Notes: a model not told the origin generated them from the letters alone. Counted from the stretch's first letter, positions 24,158-33,053 are shown. The stretch is 53,854 bases of DNA from Lentzea indica (GCF_012184385.1 NZ_VSRL01000039.1:1-53854), one strand, 5' to 3'. Numbers and translations are program-made.

Positions 24158-25337
24158 GTGCCAGAACTCTGTACTCGCCCGCTGAGCTGTGGTGATCGGG
24201 TTCTGGTGTTCTGACGGCATGATCATGGGCGTGGCGCTGCGACTGCTGTACCTCGTATTTGTTCAGCTAGGTGGTTGGTTGGTTCTGCTTGGTCGGTCGT
24301 CGGCGGCGAAGGACGTGGAGTTGCTGGTGCTGCGGCATGAGGTCGCGGTGTTGCGCCGTACTCATGGCCGTCCGCGTCTGGATTGGGCTGATCGTGCGGT
24401 GCTGGCCGCGTTGGTGCGGCGGTTGCCTGTCTGGTTGCGGGAGCACCGATTGATGTCTCCAGGCACGGTGTTGCGGTGGCATCGGCGCTTGGTCGCGAAG
24501 AAGTGGACCTACCCGAACCGGACTGGGCGGCCGCAGGTCGATGAGGCTGTCGTGGTGTTGATCGAGCGGATGGCGCGGGAGAACGCCGGCTGGGGTTACC
24601 GCCGTATTCAAGGTGAGCTGCTCAAGCTCGGCCACCGCGCTGCTGCGTCAACTGTCCGCCGCGTACTGAAGCGTCTGCGAGTGCCGCCCTCGCCGATCCG
24701 GGATACCAACACGTCGTGGCGGCGGTTCCTGCGTGCTCAAGCGGCGAGCATGCTGGCGTGCGACTTCTTCCATGTCGACTGCGCGGTCACGTTGAAACGG
24801 GTGTACGTGTTCTTCGTGATGGAGGTAGGTACCCGCTATGTCCACATCCTTGGCGCCACCACCAACCCTGACGGTCTGTGGACAACCCAGCAGGCTCGCA
24901 ACCTCTTCATGGGTCTTGGCGATCGGGCCAACGAGTTTCGATTCCTGGTTCGTGACCGGGCCAGCCAGTTCACGGCGTCGTTCGACTCGGTTTTCGCTGA
25001 CGCTGGTATCGACGTTGTGAAGATCCCGCCGCGGTGTCCACGAGCTAACTGTTACGCGGAACGGTTTGTCGGCACTGTTCGACGAGAGCTCACTGACCGG
25101 CTGCTGATCATCAACGAGCGTCACCTCAAGTCAGTGTTGAACCGCTACGTGTCCCACTACAACCACCGACGACCACACCGAGCGCGACACCACACGCCAC
25201 CACGACCCGATCAGCCGACCGGAGATCCAGGATGTAGATCTGTACGTCGTCGGCGAGTGCCTGGCGGCTTGATCAACGAGTACGAAGCTGCAGCAGCTTG
25301 ATCCGCAGGTCAGGCCCGTTGGGCCATGTTTTGGCAC
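24158..25337 (+). mobile_element. Insertion sequence copy B (single-ORF, rve-type)
   Basis: Imperfect terminal repeats begin GTGCCAGAAC (24158-24167) and end GTTTTGGCAC (25328-25337); similarity weakens inward over about 30 bp. The 1180-bp element encodes one intact transposase. It lies between a cut Lrp gene (left) and a cut P-domain protease gene (right), which are unrelated genes on opposite strands. No direct repeat is visible. Confidence 0.7.
24222..25301 (+). CDS. Integrase-core DDE transposase of IS copy B, intact
   Basis: From the ATG at 24222 (MIMGVALRLLYLVFVQL) there is a complete transposase of about 359 residues. It has VELLVLRHEVAVLRR, the HTH_21-like ENAGWGYRRIQGELLKLGHR, and catalytic D in ACDFFHVDC, D in LVRDRASQFTASF and E in CYAERFVGTVRRELTDRLL, followed by YNHRRPHRARHH. 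It is the only uninterrupted transposase of its size in the window and could be active. A second, degraded copy lies at 31255-31640 on the minus strand. Confidence 0.88.
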   Translation: MMGVALRLLYLVFVQLGGWLVLLGRSSAAKDVELLVLRHEVAVLRRTHGRPRLDWADRAVLAALVRRLPVWLREHRLMSPGTVLRWHRRLVAKKWTYPNRTGRPQVDEAVVVLIERMARENAGWGYRRIQGELLKLGHRAAASTVRRVLKRLRVPPSPIRDTNTSWRRFLRAQAASMLACDFFHVDCAVTLKRVYVFFVMEVGTRYVHILGATTNPDGLWTTQQARNLFMGLGDRANEFRFLVRDRASQFTASFDSVFADAGIDVVKIPPRCPRANCYAERFVGTVRRELTDRLLIINERHLKSVLNRYVSHYNHRRPHRARHHTPPRPDQPTGDPGCRSVRRRRVPGGLINEYEAAAA

Positions 25338-25339
25338 CC

Positions 25340-25474
25340 CACACGGACGACATCGACACGACCTACCCGGTGAACCTGTCCGCCGAGGCCCGTGGCGGCA
25401 CGTGGACGCTGCGGGTGCAGGACGCGTCGACCCAGGACGTCGGCGTGAACGACACCTGGACGCTTACGGTGTGA
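25340..25474 (+). pseudogene. Proprotein convertase P-domain C-terminal fragment (secreted protease)
   Basis: The 45 codons up to the TGA at 25474 read DDIDTTYPVNLSAEARGGTW, then TLRVQDASTQDVGVNDTWTL. This is the closing strands of a P/Homo B domain (G-T-W-x-L-x-V-x-D...D-x-G-x-x-x-x-W-x-L). Such domains end secreted subtilisin-like or metalloproteases. The protease and signal peptide are gone; IS copy B replaces them. Confidence 0.75.
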
Positions 25475-25815
25475 ACTGCTCGGCGAGCAGGGCGTTGATC
25501 TCTTGACGCAGGAGGAACGCCCGCTCGACGAGCCGTTTGCGGCGCAGCCAGCCGGTGACCTCGGCGTTGCACTTGCTGGCGTTGCACGAACCACAGGCGG
25601 GACGATGTTGTCGAGCGTGTACCGCCCGCGGCGCGACAGCGCCTGGACGCAGTCCTTCTGCAGCGCTTTGCCGGGTGCGCCGCCGGCCCACGCGGCCTTG
25701 AGCGCGCCCCACTGCTCGGCGGAGAGGTCGTGCTCGACGGCCGCCATCCGCGGCGTTTGCGCTTCCGGGTGGCGCGTGCTCTCCTGCTGCCGCCGACCGC
25801 CATGGCCCAACCGTG
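25464..25815 (-). pseudogene. HNH endonuclease remnant with multiple frameshifts
   Basis: The C-terminal frame ends CGSCNASKCNAEVTGWLRRK, then RLVERAFLLRQ, an HNH zinc-knuckle (C-x-x-C) and helix. MAAVEHDLSAEQWGALKAAW then ALQKDCVQALSRRGRYTLDN lie in another frame. The first cysteine pair, usually CxYC before GAPGKALQ, is deleted. At least two indels and a missing metal-binding pair make it non-functional. Confidence 0.7.
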
Positions 25816-25864
25816 GCCTGGACGTCCTGCGGTGGAGGGGCGACGCGCCCCTCCACCGGTCAGA

Positions 25865-27154
25865 TCAGCCGACCACGTTGACCCAGAACTGGTCGCGGAA
25901 CCTGTAGAGCATCCGGTCGACCGCGTAGAAGGTCTGCAGGTCGGTTCCGGCCTTGCCGTTCTGCTGGCCGTCGGCGTACTTCACCGAGTAGTCCCAGTAC
26001 TCGTGGGCCGCGCCCTCCACGGTCGAGGCGAACGGGTACTCGTCGCACTCCTCGTCCGGGTCGTGTGGGGGCAAGAGCTTGCACGCCGCCTGCACTACGG
26101 CACGGTTCGGGCCTTCCTCCGACGCCGCGATCCGATGCAGCCCCGGCTTGTTCGGGTCGCCATAGAAGTACTTGCCGGGGATCTGCTTGATGTGCGGCTC
26201 GCGCGGGAACGTCGTGTCCGGCGCGTCCTGGGCCTGGCGGACGTGGTCCGCGATCTCGGGGTACAGCGGCCGGTACATGAACACCCATGGGATGACGTCG
26301 ATGTTCATGCACGCCTTGGGGTCGTTGAGGAAGTACGTCGCGGAGTCGCACCGCAACCCGATGTCCGGCGTGTTGTCGCCCCACTCGACGCCCGCCTCGG
26401 GCGTGGTGACGCCGGTGGTGATGTGCCACTTGTGGTTCGACACAAGGTCTTCCTTGGTGGTCTGCGTCTCGTCGGAGGTGAAGCGCCAGCCGAACCAGGT
26501 CCCGAGGCCGACCTCGCGCTTCCAGTCCGCCACCGACATGGTGATCGGGGTGGCGTTGGTGCTGCAGCCCGGATCACCCGCCACGGGGCTGCACTTCGGA
26601 CCCGCCTTCAGCATGGTGGTCATCTCGTTGCCGAAGTCGCCCCAGCCCTCACCGGCCATCGTCGGCTGGAGGTAGAACGAGCTGGTGCGGGTCTTGTAGC
26701 TGCCCACCATCGCGGCGATCCACTTCAGGCTCACCTCGCCGCTGAGCGTGGTGCCCCGGTAGGCCTTGGCCCGCAGACCGGCGCGCTGGCACCAGAACGA
26801 GCGGTGGAAGACATGTCCCTCCTTGGCCACCGCGCGAGGGTCGCGCTTGCAGAGTTCGAGGAGGTACGGCGGGATCTGGGCCGCGTTCAGGTCGGCGGTG
26901 CCGATCCGGTTTCTGATTTCTTCGATCGCCTGCTGGAACTCAGGAGTGGTCCGCTCCGGCGACGGTTCCGCGCCTCTGGCCGCGGCGGCCTGGAACGCGC
27001 CGTCGACCGTGGCCGGGAACGTCGGCGCCGCACTGAGCGGAGTTCCGTCCAGAGCGGTGATGACGACTCGGAGCGGTGGCTCCGCCATGGCGCTCGACGC
27101 GCCGATCCCGACGGCCAGCAGACAGGTGGACAGTATTGCCAACACACGTTTCAC
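25865..27154 (-). CDS. Secreted NucA/NucB-type nuclease domain protein
   Basis: This 429-residue protein starts at GTG 27154 (AAGGGGGAG upstream), with a Sec signal VKRVLAILSTCLLAVGIGAS then SAMA. The C-terminal region contains DEECDEYPFASTVEGAAHEY, the core motif of NucA/NucB sporulation-type DNases (C-D-E-Y-P-F/W-A-S, E at the metal site). The ~290-residue N-terminal region has paired cysteines (KCSPVAGDPGCS, CDSATYFLNDPKACM) and is unassigned. It likely degrades extracellular DNA or acts as a secreted toxin. No immunity-like gene is adjacent. Divergent from the SARP regulator. Confidence 0.8.
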   Translation of the reverse strand: MKRVLAILSTCLLAVGIGASSAMAEPPLRVVITALDGTPLSAAPTFPATVDGAFQAAAARGAEPSPERTTPEFQQAIEEIRNRIGTADLNAAQIPPYLLELCKRDPRAVAKEGHVFHRSFWCQRAGLRAKAYRGTTLSGEVSLKWIAAMVGSYKTRTSSFYLQPTMAGEGWGDFGNEMTTMLKAGPKCSPVAGDPGCSTNATPITMSVADWKREVGLGTWFGWRFTSDETQTTKEDLVSNHKWHITTGVTTPEAGVEWGDNTPDIGLRCDSATYFLNDPKACMNIDVIPWVFMYRPLYPEIADHVRQAQDAPDTTFPREPHIKQIPGKYFYGDPNKPGLHRIAASEEGPNRAVVQAACKLLPPHDPDEECDEYPFASTVEGAAHEYWDYSVKYADGQQNGKAGTDLQTFYAVDRMLYRFRDQFWVNVVG

Positions 27155-27304
27155 GAGCTCCCCCTTGTTGCTCACGTGTTCGAGTGAACCCAACCTAGCG
27201 AGCAGGGCAGCACGTCCAACCGTAGCGCTGTGACCAGGTCATCCGGGTGTTCCTGCGGCAGTTGTGCCGGTAGGTTGGGAAGTACCTCGGGGGAGGGGGA
27301 GCCG

Positions 27305-30184
27305 ATGACTGGGGACTTCGGCCGGACGCTGCGCGCACGGCGGCAGGCGGCTGGACTCACACAACGAGAACTGGCGCAGCGCGCGGGCATGAGCGTGCGC
27401 GCGGTGCGCAACCTGGAGAACGGACGCACGGCCGCGCCGCGCGGAGCGACGTCACGTCAGCTCGACGCGGCGTTGGAGACGGCCTGCGGGCCGGAGCTGT
27501 GGATCGGTGTGCTGGGACCACTCCAACTGCGGGTCGGCGGCCGGTCGGTTGAGGTGCGTGGGACGAAGACCGCGACACTGCTCGGGTTGCTCGCGCTGCA
27601 ACCGAACTCTGCGGTGCCACGCGAGGAGATCGTGGACGTGCTGTGGGACGGCAGACCGCCCGCGTCGCAGGCGCAGCTGGTGGGAGTCCACACCGGACGG
27701 TTGCGGCGGCTGGTCGGTCCTCTGCTGCAGGCGGTGAGAGGCGGCGGTTATCGGCTCGCCGTGGACGCCGCGCAGTTGGACCTGTTGCGTTTCAACGACA
27801 TCGCCGACCGTTTCGGTTATGCCGAGGCGCTGGACTGCTGGCGAGGGCCTGTGCTCGGCGGCAGGCTGCGCCAGCACCCGGCAGCGGTGGCGCTCGCCGA
27901 TCGTCGGGTCGCGCTGGCGCTCAGCTACGCGGACATCGGCCCACCGGCCGACGTGATCGCCATGCTGCGGCCGTTGCTCGCCGACGAGCCGATGCACGAG
28001 GGACTGCACGCCCGCATGGTGCTCGCGCTGGCTGCGTCCGGGCAGCAGGTCTCGGCGTTGCAGCACTTCGAACGGGTGCGGTCGATGCTGGTCCGTGAGC
28101 TCGGTGTCGAACCGGGGGAGGAGCTGCGCGCGGCGCAGCTGAAGGTGTTGCGGGGCCAGACGGTGGTGGGAGAACGGAACTGCCTGCCTCGCGACCTGCC
28201 CGACTTCACCGGCCGCGACGACGAGCTTCGTGCCTTGCTGGACGACCCGTGCCCGGTGACCGTCATTGACGGGATGGCGGGGATCGGCAAGACCGCGCTG
28301 GCCGTTCACCTCGCACACGCGCTCGCCGGGCGCTATCCCGGCGGCACGCTGTTCCTCGATCTCGGTGCCGGACACGACCCGCTGTCCGCGTGTGACGCGC
28401 TGGAAAGCCTGCTGCGCCAGCTCGGCGTGGAGGGCGAGCGCATCCCCGTGCGGACCGATGACTGCGCGGCTCTGTGGCGCGCGCTCACGGCCGACCGGCG
28501 CGTGCTCGTGGTGCTCGACAACGTCTCCGGCGCGGCGCAGGTACGGCCCCTGCTGCCGAGCGGCGGTCGTGCCATCCTCACCAGCCGCACGCGGTTGAGC
28601 AGCCTGGAAGGGGTGCGCCAACTGTCGCTCGACGTGCTGCCCGACCCGGACGCGGCGACGTTGTTCGCGCGGATGCTCGGCCGTCCGGTTGCCGCTGCGG
28701 AAGTCTTGCGGCTGTGTGGTTTCCTTCCGCTGGCGGTGCGGATCGCCGCGGCCAAGCTACGCGCGCATCCGTCGTGGACGGTCGCGTATCTCGCGGACAG
28801 GCTGCGGGACGAGCACCTGCGGTTGGGCGAGCTGCGTGTCGGAGACCGCGCGGTGGACGCCGCTTTCTCCCTTTCGTACCAACAACTTACTGAGCCGCAG
28901 CGACGCCTCTTCCGGCTGCTGGGGGACTGCCCGGCGCTGGAGTTCGACGTGGATGCGGCGGGTGCGCTCGTCGAGAATGCCGAACAGCTGCTGCACGACC
29001 TGCTCGACGCCCACCTGCTGCTGGAACCGACGCCCGGACGGTTCCGCTTCCACGACCTGTTGCGCCAGCACGCCCGCTCGATGGCGGTCTGCGACGAACC
29101 CGACCGCGCATCGGCTCAGCTCCGGCTGATCGACCACTACCTGCACCGGGCGGCCGGAGCCGCCGACGCGCTCGAACCGACCAGGCGTCGCTGGGACACC
29201 GGCGGGACCTCGCCATTCGCCGGTCCGGCCGAGGCGATGGCCTGGCTGGTGGTCGAACACGAGAACCTGGTCGCGGTCGTCGCGGCCGCGTCGTCGCGTG
29301 GCCTGTGGACGCCCTGCTGGCAGCTGGCACAGTGCCTGTGGCGGTTCTTCTTCTTGCGCGGGCACCTGCGGGACTGGGTCCTCACCCACCGGCTCGCTCT
29401 GGCGGCGGCGCGGCGTTGCGGTGATCTCCGTGCGGAGGCCGAGACGCGCAAGAACCTCGGGCTCGCCCACTGGCGCCGCGCCTCGTTCGCCGAGGCACTC
29501 GACCACCACTACCAGGCGTTGCTGCTCGACGAACGCGAAGCCGACGTGTGGGGACGGGCCAAGACGCACAACCACCTCGGCTTCATCCACGCACGCATGG
29601 GTCACCACGACCAGGCCGTCCACCACCAGCAGTCGGCCGTGGCGTTGTATCAGGACGCAGGTGACGACTGCGGTCAGGCCCGTGCCCAGATCGGTCTCGG
29701 CGACGCCCATTTCCAGGCAGGCTCGATCGATGCCAGTCGTGTCTGGTTCGCTCGCGCGCTTGATCTCACCCGGTTGGCCGGTGACCGCTGGGGCGAAGGG
29801 CTCGCGTTGATCGGTCTCGGCTTTGCCCGCCGGGAACACGGGCGTCCGCTCCTGGAACGCGCTCTCGTGTTGACCCGCGCGTTGGGTGACCGCTGGAGCG
29901 AATGTCTCGCGTTGACCGGGCTCGGCATCCACGATCACCTTGCCGGTGCTACGGATCGTGCGGTTTCCCAGTTGCGTGGGGCGGTTTCGCTCGCGCGTTC
30001 TACCGGGGATCGGTGGGGGCTTCGGCTCGCGCTGTCCGCGGTGGGGCGGGTGCTGTCTGATCGCTCTGAAGCCGTTGCGGCGCATGAGGAAGCGCTCGAG
30101 CTCACCCGTTCGCTTCGGAATCGTCATCTCGAAGCGGAGGTGCTTGCCGATCTCGCTGCCGTGGCCGGCATGTGTTCGGCGTAG
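27305..30184 (+). CDS. XRE-SARP-NB-ARC-TPR regulator (AfsR-like)
   Basis: This is a 959-residue STAND regulator. Residues about 6-60 are an XRE helix-turn-helix (LRARRQAAGLTQRELAQRAG, SVRAVRNLENGR). Next come a SARP OmpR-type winged helix (about 65-150, WIGVLGPLQLRVGGRSVEVR) and the BTAD bundle (about 155-300, DEPMHEGLHARMVLALAASG). NB-ARC follows with Walker A GMAGIGKTAL at about 322-331 and Walker-B-like VLVVLDNVSG. TPR repeats fill about 690-950. It probably activates transcription upon ATP-driven assembly. Start ATG 27305 has GGGGGAG upstream. The added XRE head gives two DNA-binding domains in one chain. Target unknown; the divergent nuclease gene is a neighbour candidate. Confidence 0.88.
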   Translation: MTGDFGRTLRARRQAAGLTQRELAQRAGMSVRAVRNLENGRTAAPRGATSRQLDAALETACGPELWIGVLGPLQLRVGGRSVEVRGTKTATLLGLLALQPNSAVPREEIVDVLWDGRPPASQAQLVGVHTGRLRRLVGPLLQAVRGGGYRLAVDAAQLDLLRFNDIADRFGYAEALDCWRGPVLGGRLRQHPAAVALADRRVALALSYADIGPPADVIAMLRPLLADEPMHEGLHARMVLALAASGQQVSALQHFERVRSMLVRELGVEPGEELRAAQLKVLRGQTVVGERNCLPRDLPDFTGRDDELRALLDDPCPVTVIDGMAGIGKTALAVHLAHALAGRYPGGTLFLDLGAGHDPLSACDALESLLRQLGVEGERIPVRTDDCAALWRALTADRRVLVVLDNVSGAAQVRPLLPSGGRAILTSRTRLSSLEGVRQLSLDVLPDPDAATLFARMLGRPVAAAEVLRLCGFLPLAVRIAAAKLRAHPSWTVAYLADRLRDEHLRLGELRVGDRAVDAAFSLSYQQLTEPQRRLFRLLGDCPALEFDVDAAGALVENAEQLLHDLLDAHLLLEPTPGRFRFHDLLRQHARSMAVCDEPDRASAQLRLIDHYLHRAAGAADALEPTRRRWDTGGTSPFAGPAEAMAWLVVEHENLVAVVAAASSRGLWTPCWQLAQCLWRFFFLRGHLRDWVLTHRLALAAARRCGDLRAEAETRKNLGLAHWRRASFAEALDHHYQALLLDEREADVWGRAKTHNHLGFIHARMGHHDQAVHHQQSAVALYQDAGDDCGQARAQIGLGDAHFQAGSIDASRVWFARALDLTRLAGDRWGEGLALIGLGFARREHGRPLLERALVLTRALGDRWSECLALTGLGIHDHLAGATDRAVSQLRGAVSLARSTGDRWGLRLALSAVGRVLSDRSEAVAAHEEALELTRSLRNRHLEAEVLADLAAVAGMCSA

Positions 30185-30466
30185 TTCCGGATGCGTGAGT
30201 CTTACGTTCCTGCAACCCTGGTTCACGGTCCCGCACCCCGGGTTTTACGTTCTGCGTCGGGTTGGCGTGTGCTCGCTTCCGTCGGGGTTGCGTCACGCGG
30301 ATCCGTTCCTCCGCCGCGTTGAGACTGGGCCTTGACTTGGAACCGCATGGGCCCTGTGTTCGATTTTGGGCCGGCGTTGTTGGCCGGCTTCGCCGGCAGA
30401 TTGCACGAGGTTGGAGGTGCTGGTGCGGTCTGTGGCAGTGTGGCTGACCTGTTCCACCCACGTAGC
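30185..30466. other. Intergenic stretch after the SARP gene
   Basis: No gene is evident. GCCGGC-TTC-GCCGGC near 30386 can form a short hairpin that may terminate the SARP transcript. It ends at the terminal repeat of the partial IS copy. Confidence 0.35.
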
Positions 30467-30822
30467 CCTGTGCGTGCCGGGAAATACGTCCGTGCAGGTC
30501 AGCAGGCATCGATGGATAGCGGTCATCATCCGGCATGATCGCGGCCGTGCTGGTCCGGTTCACCTACCTCGCTGTATCCCACGCCTTCGCCGCGCTGTGG
30601 CTCTTGCGCATGACTGATCGTGAGAAGGACGTCGAGATTCTCGCTCTACGCCATCAACTCGCGGTCCTGCGCCGGCAACTCGGCGATCAGCGTCCACGGT
30701 TGAGGTCTGAGGACAGGGCGTTGCTCGCAGCCTTACTGCTGCCCTCGCCCGCGCGACGTTGCGTCGGCTACGGCTGCTGGTCAGCCCGGATACGGTGTTG
30801 AGGTGGCACCGCGACTTGATGA
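30467..30822 (+). mobile_element. Partial second copy of IS A with its left terminal repeat
   Basis: CCTGTGCGTGCCGG at 30467-30480 matches the ends of the copy at 20654. The transposase start at 30535 (MIAAVLVRFTYLAVSHAFAA) continues to RLRSEDRALLAALLLP. It then shifts frame near 30745 (LARATLRRLRLLVSPDTVLR, WHRDLMKR) and stops being similar near 30820, where an IS3 OrfA in reverse begins. About 95 codons remain. Confidence 0.85.
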
Positions 30823-30958
30823 AGCGCAGCCACTTGAACAAGGTCATCGGGTGAACTCCGAAGTCCTTGGCGATCTGCTCGACGGTCACGCCGGGCTCGC
30901 GGTCACGGGCGACCCGCACGACATCGTCGCGGAACTCCTGAGGGTAGGGCTTGGGCAC
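30822..30958 (-). pseudogene. IS3-type OrfA N-terminal fragment
   Basis: The GTG at 30958 begins PKPYPQEFRDDVVRVARDRE, then PGVTVEQIAKDFGVHPMTLF and KWLR. This is a helix-turn-helix OrfA cut at the junction with the partial IS A copy. The junction bases (cgcagccac) can be read as part of either element. Confidence 0.8.
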
Positions 30959-30996
30959 AGCGACATCCTCCCAGCTCACCATCACGGCAAGCCAAC

Positions 30997-31245
30997 TCAG
31001 ATGTCACCTACTCGTGCAGCAGACCCCATCGCCTGGGCGAGGGCGGTTGTCGCATCTGGCGACATGGGCATGGTTGCCAACCCGTCAGTTACGCGAGCTC
31101 GATCCGGGCTCCCGACCACGAGGTCACCGTGCACCTCTCCAACTTGAATGACGGTGTGCACTGTGGGAGTCCAGACCGTGTTCGAGTTGCACAGGTGGCG
31201 CAGGGCTGGCGGCTGCAGCCGATCATCAGGTGTCTCCGAGTCCAT
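30997..31245 (-). CDS. Small hypothetical protein (82 aa)
   Basis: Reads MDSETPDDRLQPPALRHLCN, then SNTVWTPTVHTVIQVGEVHG and DLVVGSPDRARVTDG. The segment TVIQVGEVHGDLVVG resembles the short beta motif found beside helix-turn-helix or effector-associated domains in actinobacteria (Q-x-G-x-I/V-H-G-D-V). It has no known function and is wedged between IS fragments. It could be a remnant of a larger protein. Confidence 0.35.
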   Translation of the reverse strand: MDSETPDDRLQPPALRHLCNSNTVWTPTVHTVIQVGEVHGDLVVGSPDRARVTDGLATMPMSPDATTALAQAMGSAARVGDI

Positions 31246-31254
31246 GAGGGCTGT

Positions 31255-31640
31255 CTAGCAAGGCTGTGCCGCTTGAAAAGTCATCGCTGCACGTGCGGTG
31301 GCGTATCTGTACTCGTTGATCAGGCCGCCGAGGATCGGTCGACGGCGTACCGGACTCCGGCTGGGTTGCGGGATCGCATGGTCCGGTCGTGGTGGCATGA
31401 GTTGTCGCGCTCGGTGTGTTCGGCGGTGGTTGTAATGGGACACGTAGCGGTCCAGCACTGCATTCAGGTGTTGCTCGTTGATGATGAGTAGTCGGTCGGT
31501 GATCTCGTGTCTGATGGTGCCGACGAATCGTTCGGCCGAATCGTTCGGCGTAGCAGTTTGCTCGCGGGCAGCGTGGCGGGATCTTTATGACTTCGACGCC
31601 GGCGTCGGCGAGGGACCGCGTCGAACGAGGTGGTGAACTG
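31255..31640 (-). pseudogene. Degraded second copy of the IS B transposase, C-terminal part
   Basis: From about 31640 leftwards the minus strand encodes QFTTSFDAV, then IKIPPRCPRANCYAERF and, after a frame change, EITDRLLIINEQHLNAVLDR, YVSHYNHRRTHRA and GGLINEYRYA. The frame change comes from a 13-bp direct duplication (GCCGAACGATTCG twice) near 31530. The N-terminal two thirds are missing. Confidence 0.8.
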
Positions 31641-31800
31641 CCGGCTCGTGGACGCCGAACGCGAGTACCGGCTCGCCGAGGAGCTCGGCGAGCCGGCCGC
31701 GGGCTACCGCCTCGGTGCGTTCATGCTCGACCACGGCGATGAGGACGAAGCCGCCGACGTGCTCGAGCGGGCCGCCTCGTGCGGTGATCTCGATGCCTAC
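31641..31800 (+). pseudogene. TPR/SEL1-like repeat protein fragment
   Basis: The plus frame encodes LVDAEREYRLAEELGEPAAG, then YRLGAFMLDHGDEDEAADVL and ERAASCGDLDAY, about one and a half SEL1/TPR repeats (A-E-x-x-Y/W...G...A-x-x-x-L-G...G-D-x-x-x-A). Both ends are lost, to the IS fragment on the left and to unrelated sequence on the right. Confidence 0.5.
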
Positions 31801-31846
31801 TCGACACCGAGTTCGAGGTCGTCGTCGATCCGTGAGCGCACAGTGA

Positions 31847-32743
31847 TCAGCTGTTGACGACGACCACCTCGTACTGGTCGGCTGTGGGCGGGAAGCCGGT
31901 GTCGAACTTGGCGTTGACGACCGCCAGCCGGCCGCCGAACTTCGCCGCGGTGGTGACCGACTGGAAGGTCGGGCTGGTGATGACCTTTTCCAGGGTGCCC
32001 GCCGTGGCGTGGTGGTCGAGTCGGAAGCGGCTGACCTGGTTGTTGTGCACGACCCACATCGTGCGGCCGTCACGGACGATTCCATCGGCGCCGGGAACGC
32101 TGACACCCTGGATCGTCTCGCTCGCGCCGGTGCGTGGATCGACCTTGTTGAGTTCACCGCGGGTGCTGTGCGCCACGATCAGCGACCGCGAGTCGGGCGA
32201 GGTGGTGATGCCGTTGTTGTTGAACTGGCCGCTGGTATCCCCGGCCGGACCGGTCAACGCCAGTGTGCGGACCTGGCCGAGCCTGCCGGAATGGCTGATA
32301 GGCACGAAGTAGAGCTGTGCCTGCATCGAGTCGGTGAACCAGACGCCGTCGGAGGTCAGCGTGACATCGTTGATCATGCCGGCGTTGGTCTCGGCGAACT
32401 GGTACACCGCAACGGTTTTGCCGGTTCGCAGGTCGTAGACGTAGGCCTGGCCGGTGAATCCGCCTGCCACGAAGAGCAGGTCGTGCCGGACGTCGGCGGT
32501 CATGCCGACAGCTATCCGGCCGGTCGGCGCGTCGATGAACAAACTGGCGGTGCCGCGCCTGACGTCACCGCGGTAGATGTCGCCGGCGAAGAGGTCTCCG
32601 GCGTAGAAAGTGGTTCCCCTGCCTTCGGTGATGCCCTCTGCCGACTTCGCGCCGGGAAGCACGATGAGCTTCTCGGGCAGTGTCGCCACGGCTGGTGTGG
32701 CCATCCCCAGGATCAACATCAGTGCCAGAGCTAACGAACGCAT
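31847..32743 (-). CDS. Secreted SMP-30/gluconolactonase-like beta-propeller protein
   Basis: This is a 298-residue protein with a Sec signal peptide MRSLALALMLILGMATPAVA. The rest forms propeller blades with the spacing of SMP-30/lactonase-like proteins: EGITEGRGTTFYAGDLFAGD, TNAGMINDVTLTSDGVWFTD, FNNNGITTSPDSRSLIVAHS and VPGADGIVRDGRTMWVVHNN. The ATG at 32743 follows AGGAG. Exported, possibly a lactonase or sugar-binding propeller; the metal-binding Glu/Asn/Asp triad is only partly recognisable, so activity is uncertain. Confidence 0.75.
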   Translation of the reverse strand: MRSLALALMLILGMATPAVATLPEKLIVLPGAKSAEGITEGRGTTFYAGDLFAGDIYRGDVRRGTASLFIDAPTGRIAVGMTADVRHDLLFVAGGFTGQAYVYDLRTGKTVAVYQFAETNAGMINDVTLTSDGVWFTDSMQAQLYFVPISHSGRLGQVRTLALTGPAGDTSGQFNNNGITTSPDSRSLIVAHSTRGELNKVDPRTGASETIQGVSVPGADGIVRDGRTMWVVHNNQVSRFRLDHHATAGTLEKVITSPTFQSVTTAAKFGGRLAVVNAKFDTGFPPTADQYEVVVVNS

Positions 32744-32829
32744 CAGACGGACTCCTGTTCGTCGAAGATCCCGGCAACCATCCAACCGCACTCACGGGTT
32801 GATGGCGAGGACCTAAAATGTCGCAATGA

Positions 32830-33047
32830 GTCCAAAGTGGACGGCACCCGCACCGAATGTCCGGCCCGAAGAGCGCGGGTGGCGTGAGTGGGGCACGGAG
32901 GAGTTCGGCGATCTTCGGAACCTGCCGTGCGACACGTGCGCTGTGTGCGGCGAACGCCTCAGCCGAGGTGAACTCCATCAGGATGAGCACGGGACCGTCA
33001 TCGTCGTTGCGCGTCGGGTGCACCGAGTAGCGGGGCGTCGCGGCGGT
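32830..33047 (-). pseudogene. Antibiotic-biosynthesis-monooxygenase (ABM) domain remnant
   Basis: Minus-strand TPRYSVHPTRNDDDGPVLIL, then MEFTSAEAFAAHSARVARQV resembles the C-terminal half of ABM/quinol monooxygenase domains (Y-x-x-x-x-x-x-D-x-P-x-x-x-x-x-x-E-x-x-x-x-x-x-A-x-x-A-H). A stop lies just upstream and the N-terminal half is missing. Only a GTG at 33023 could start it. It sits directly downstream of the PAS-GGDEF-EAL gene. Confidence 0.45.
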
Positions 33048-33053
33048 GGGACT

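Noticed and set aside
27305..30184. SARP regulator as a marker for an adjacent antibiotic cluster
   Set aside because: Flanking genes are a nuclease and IS debris; only a truncated ketosynthase occurs, 6 kb away.
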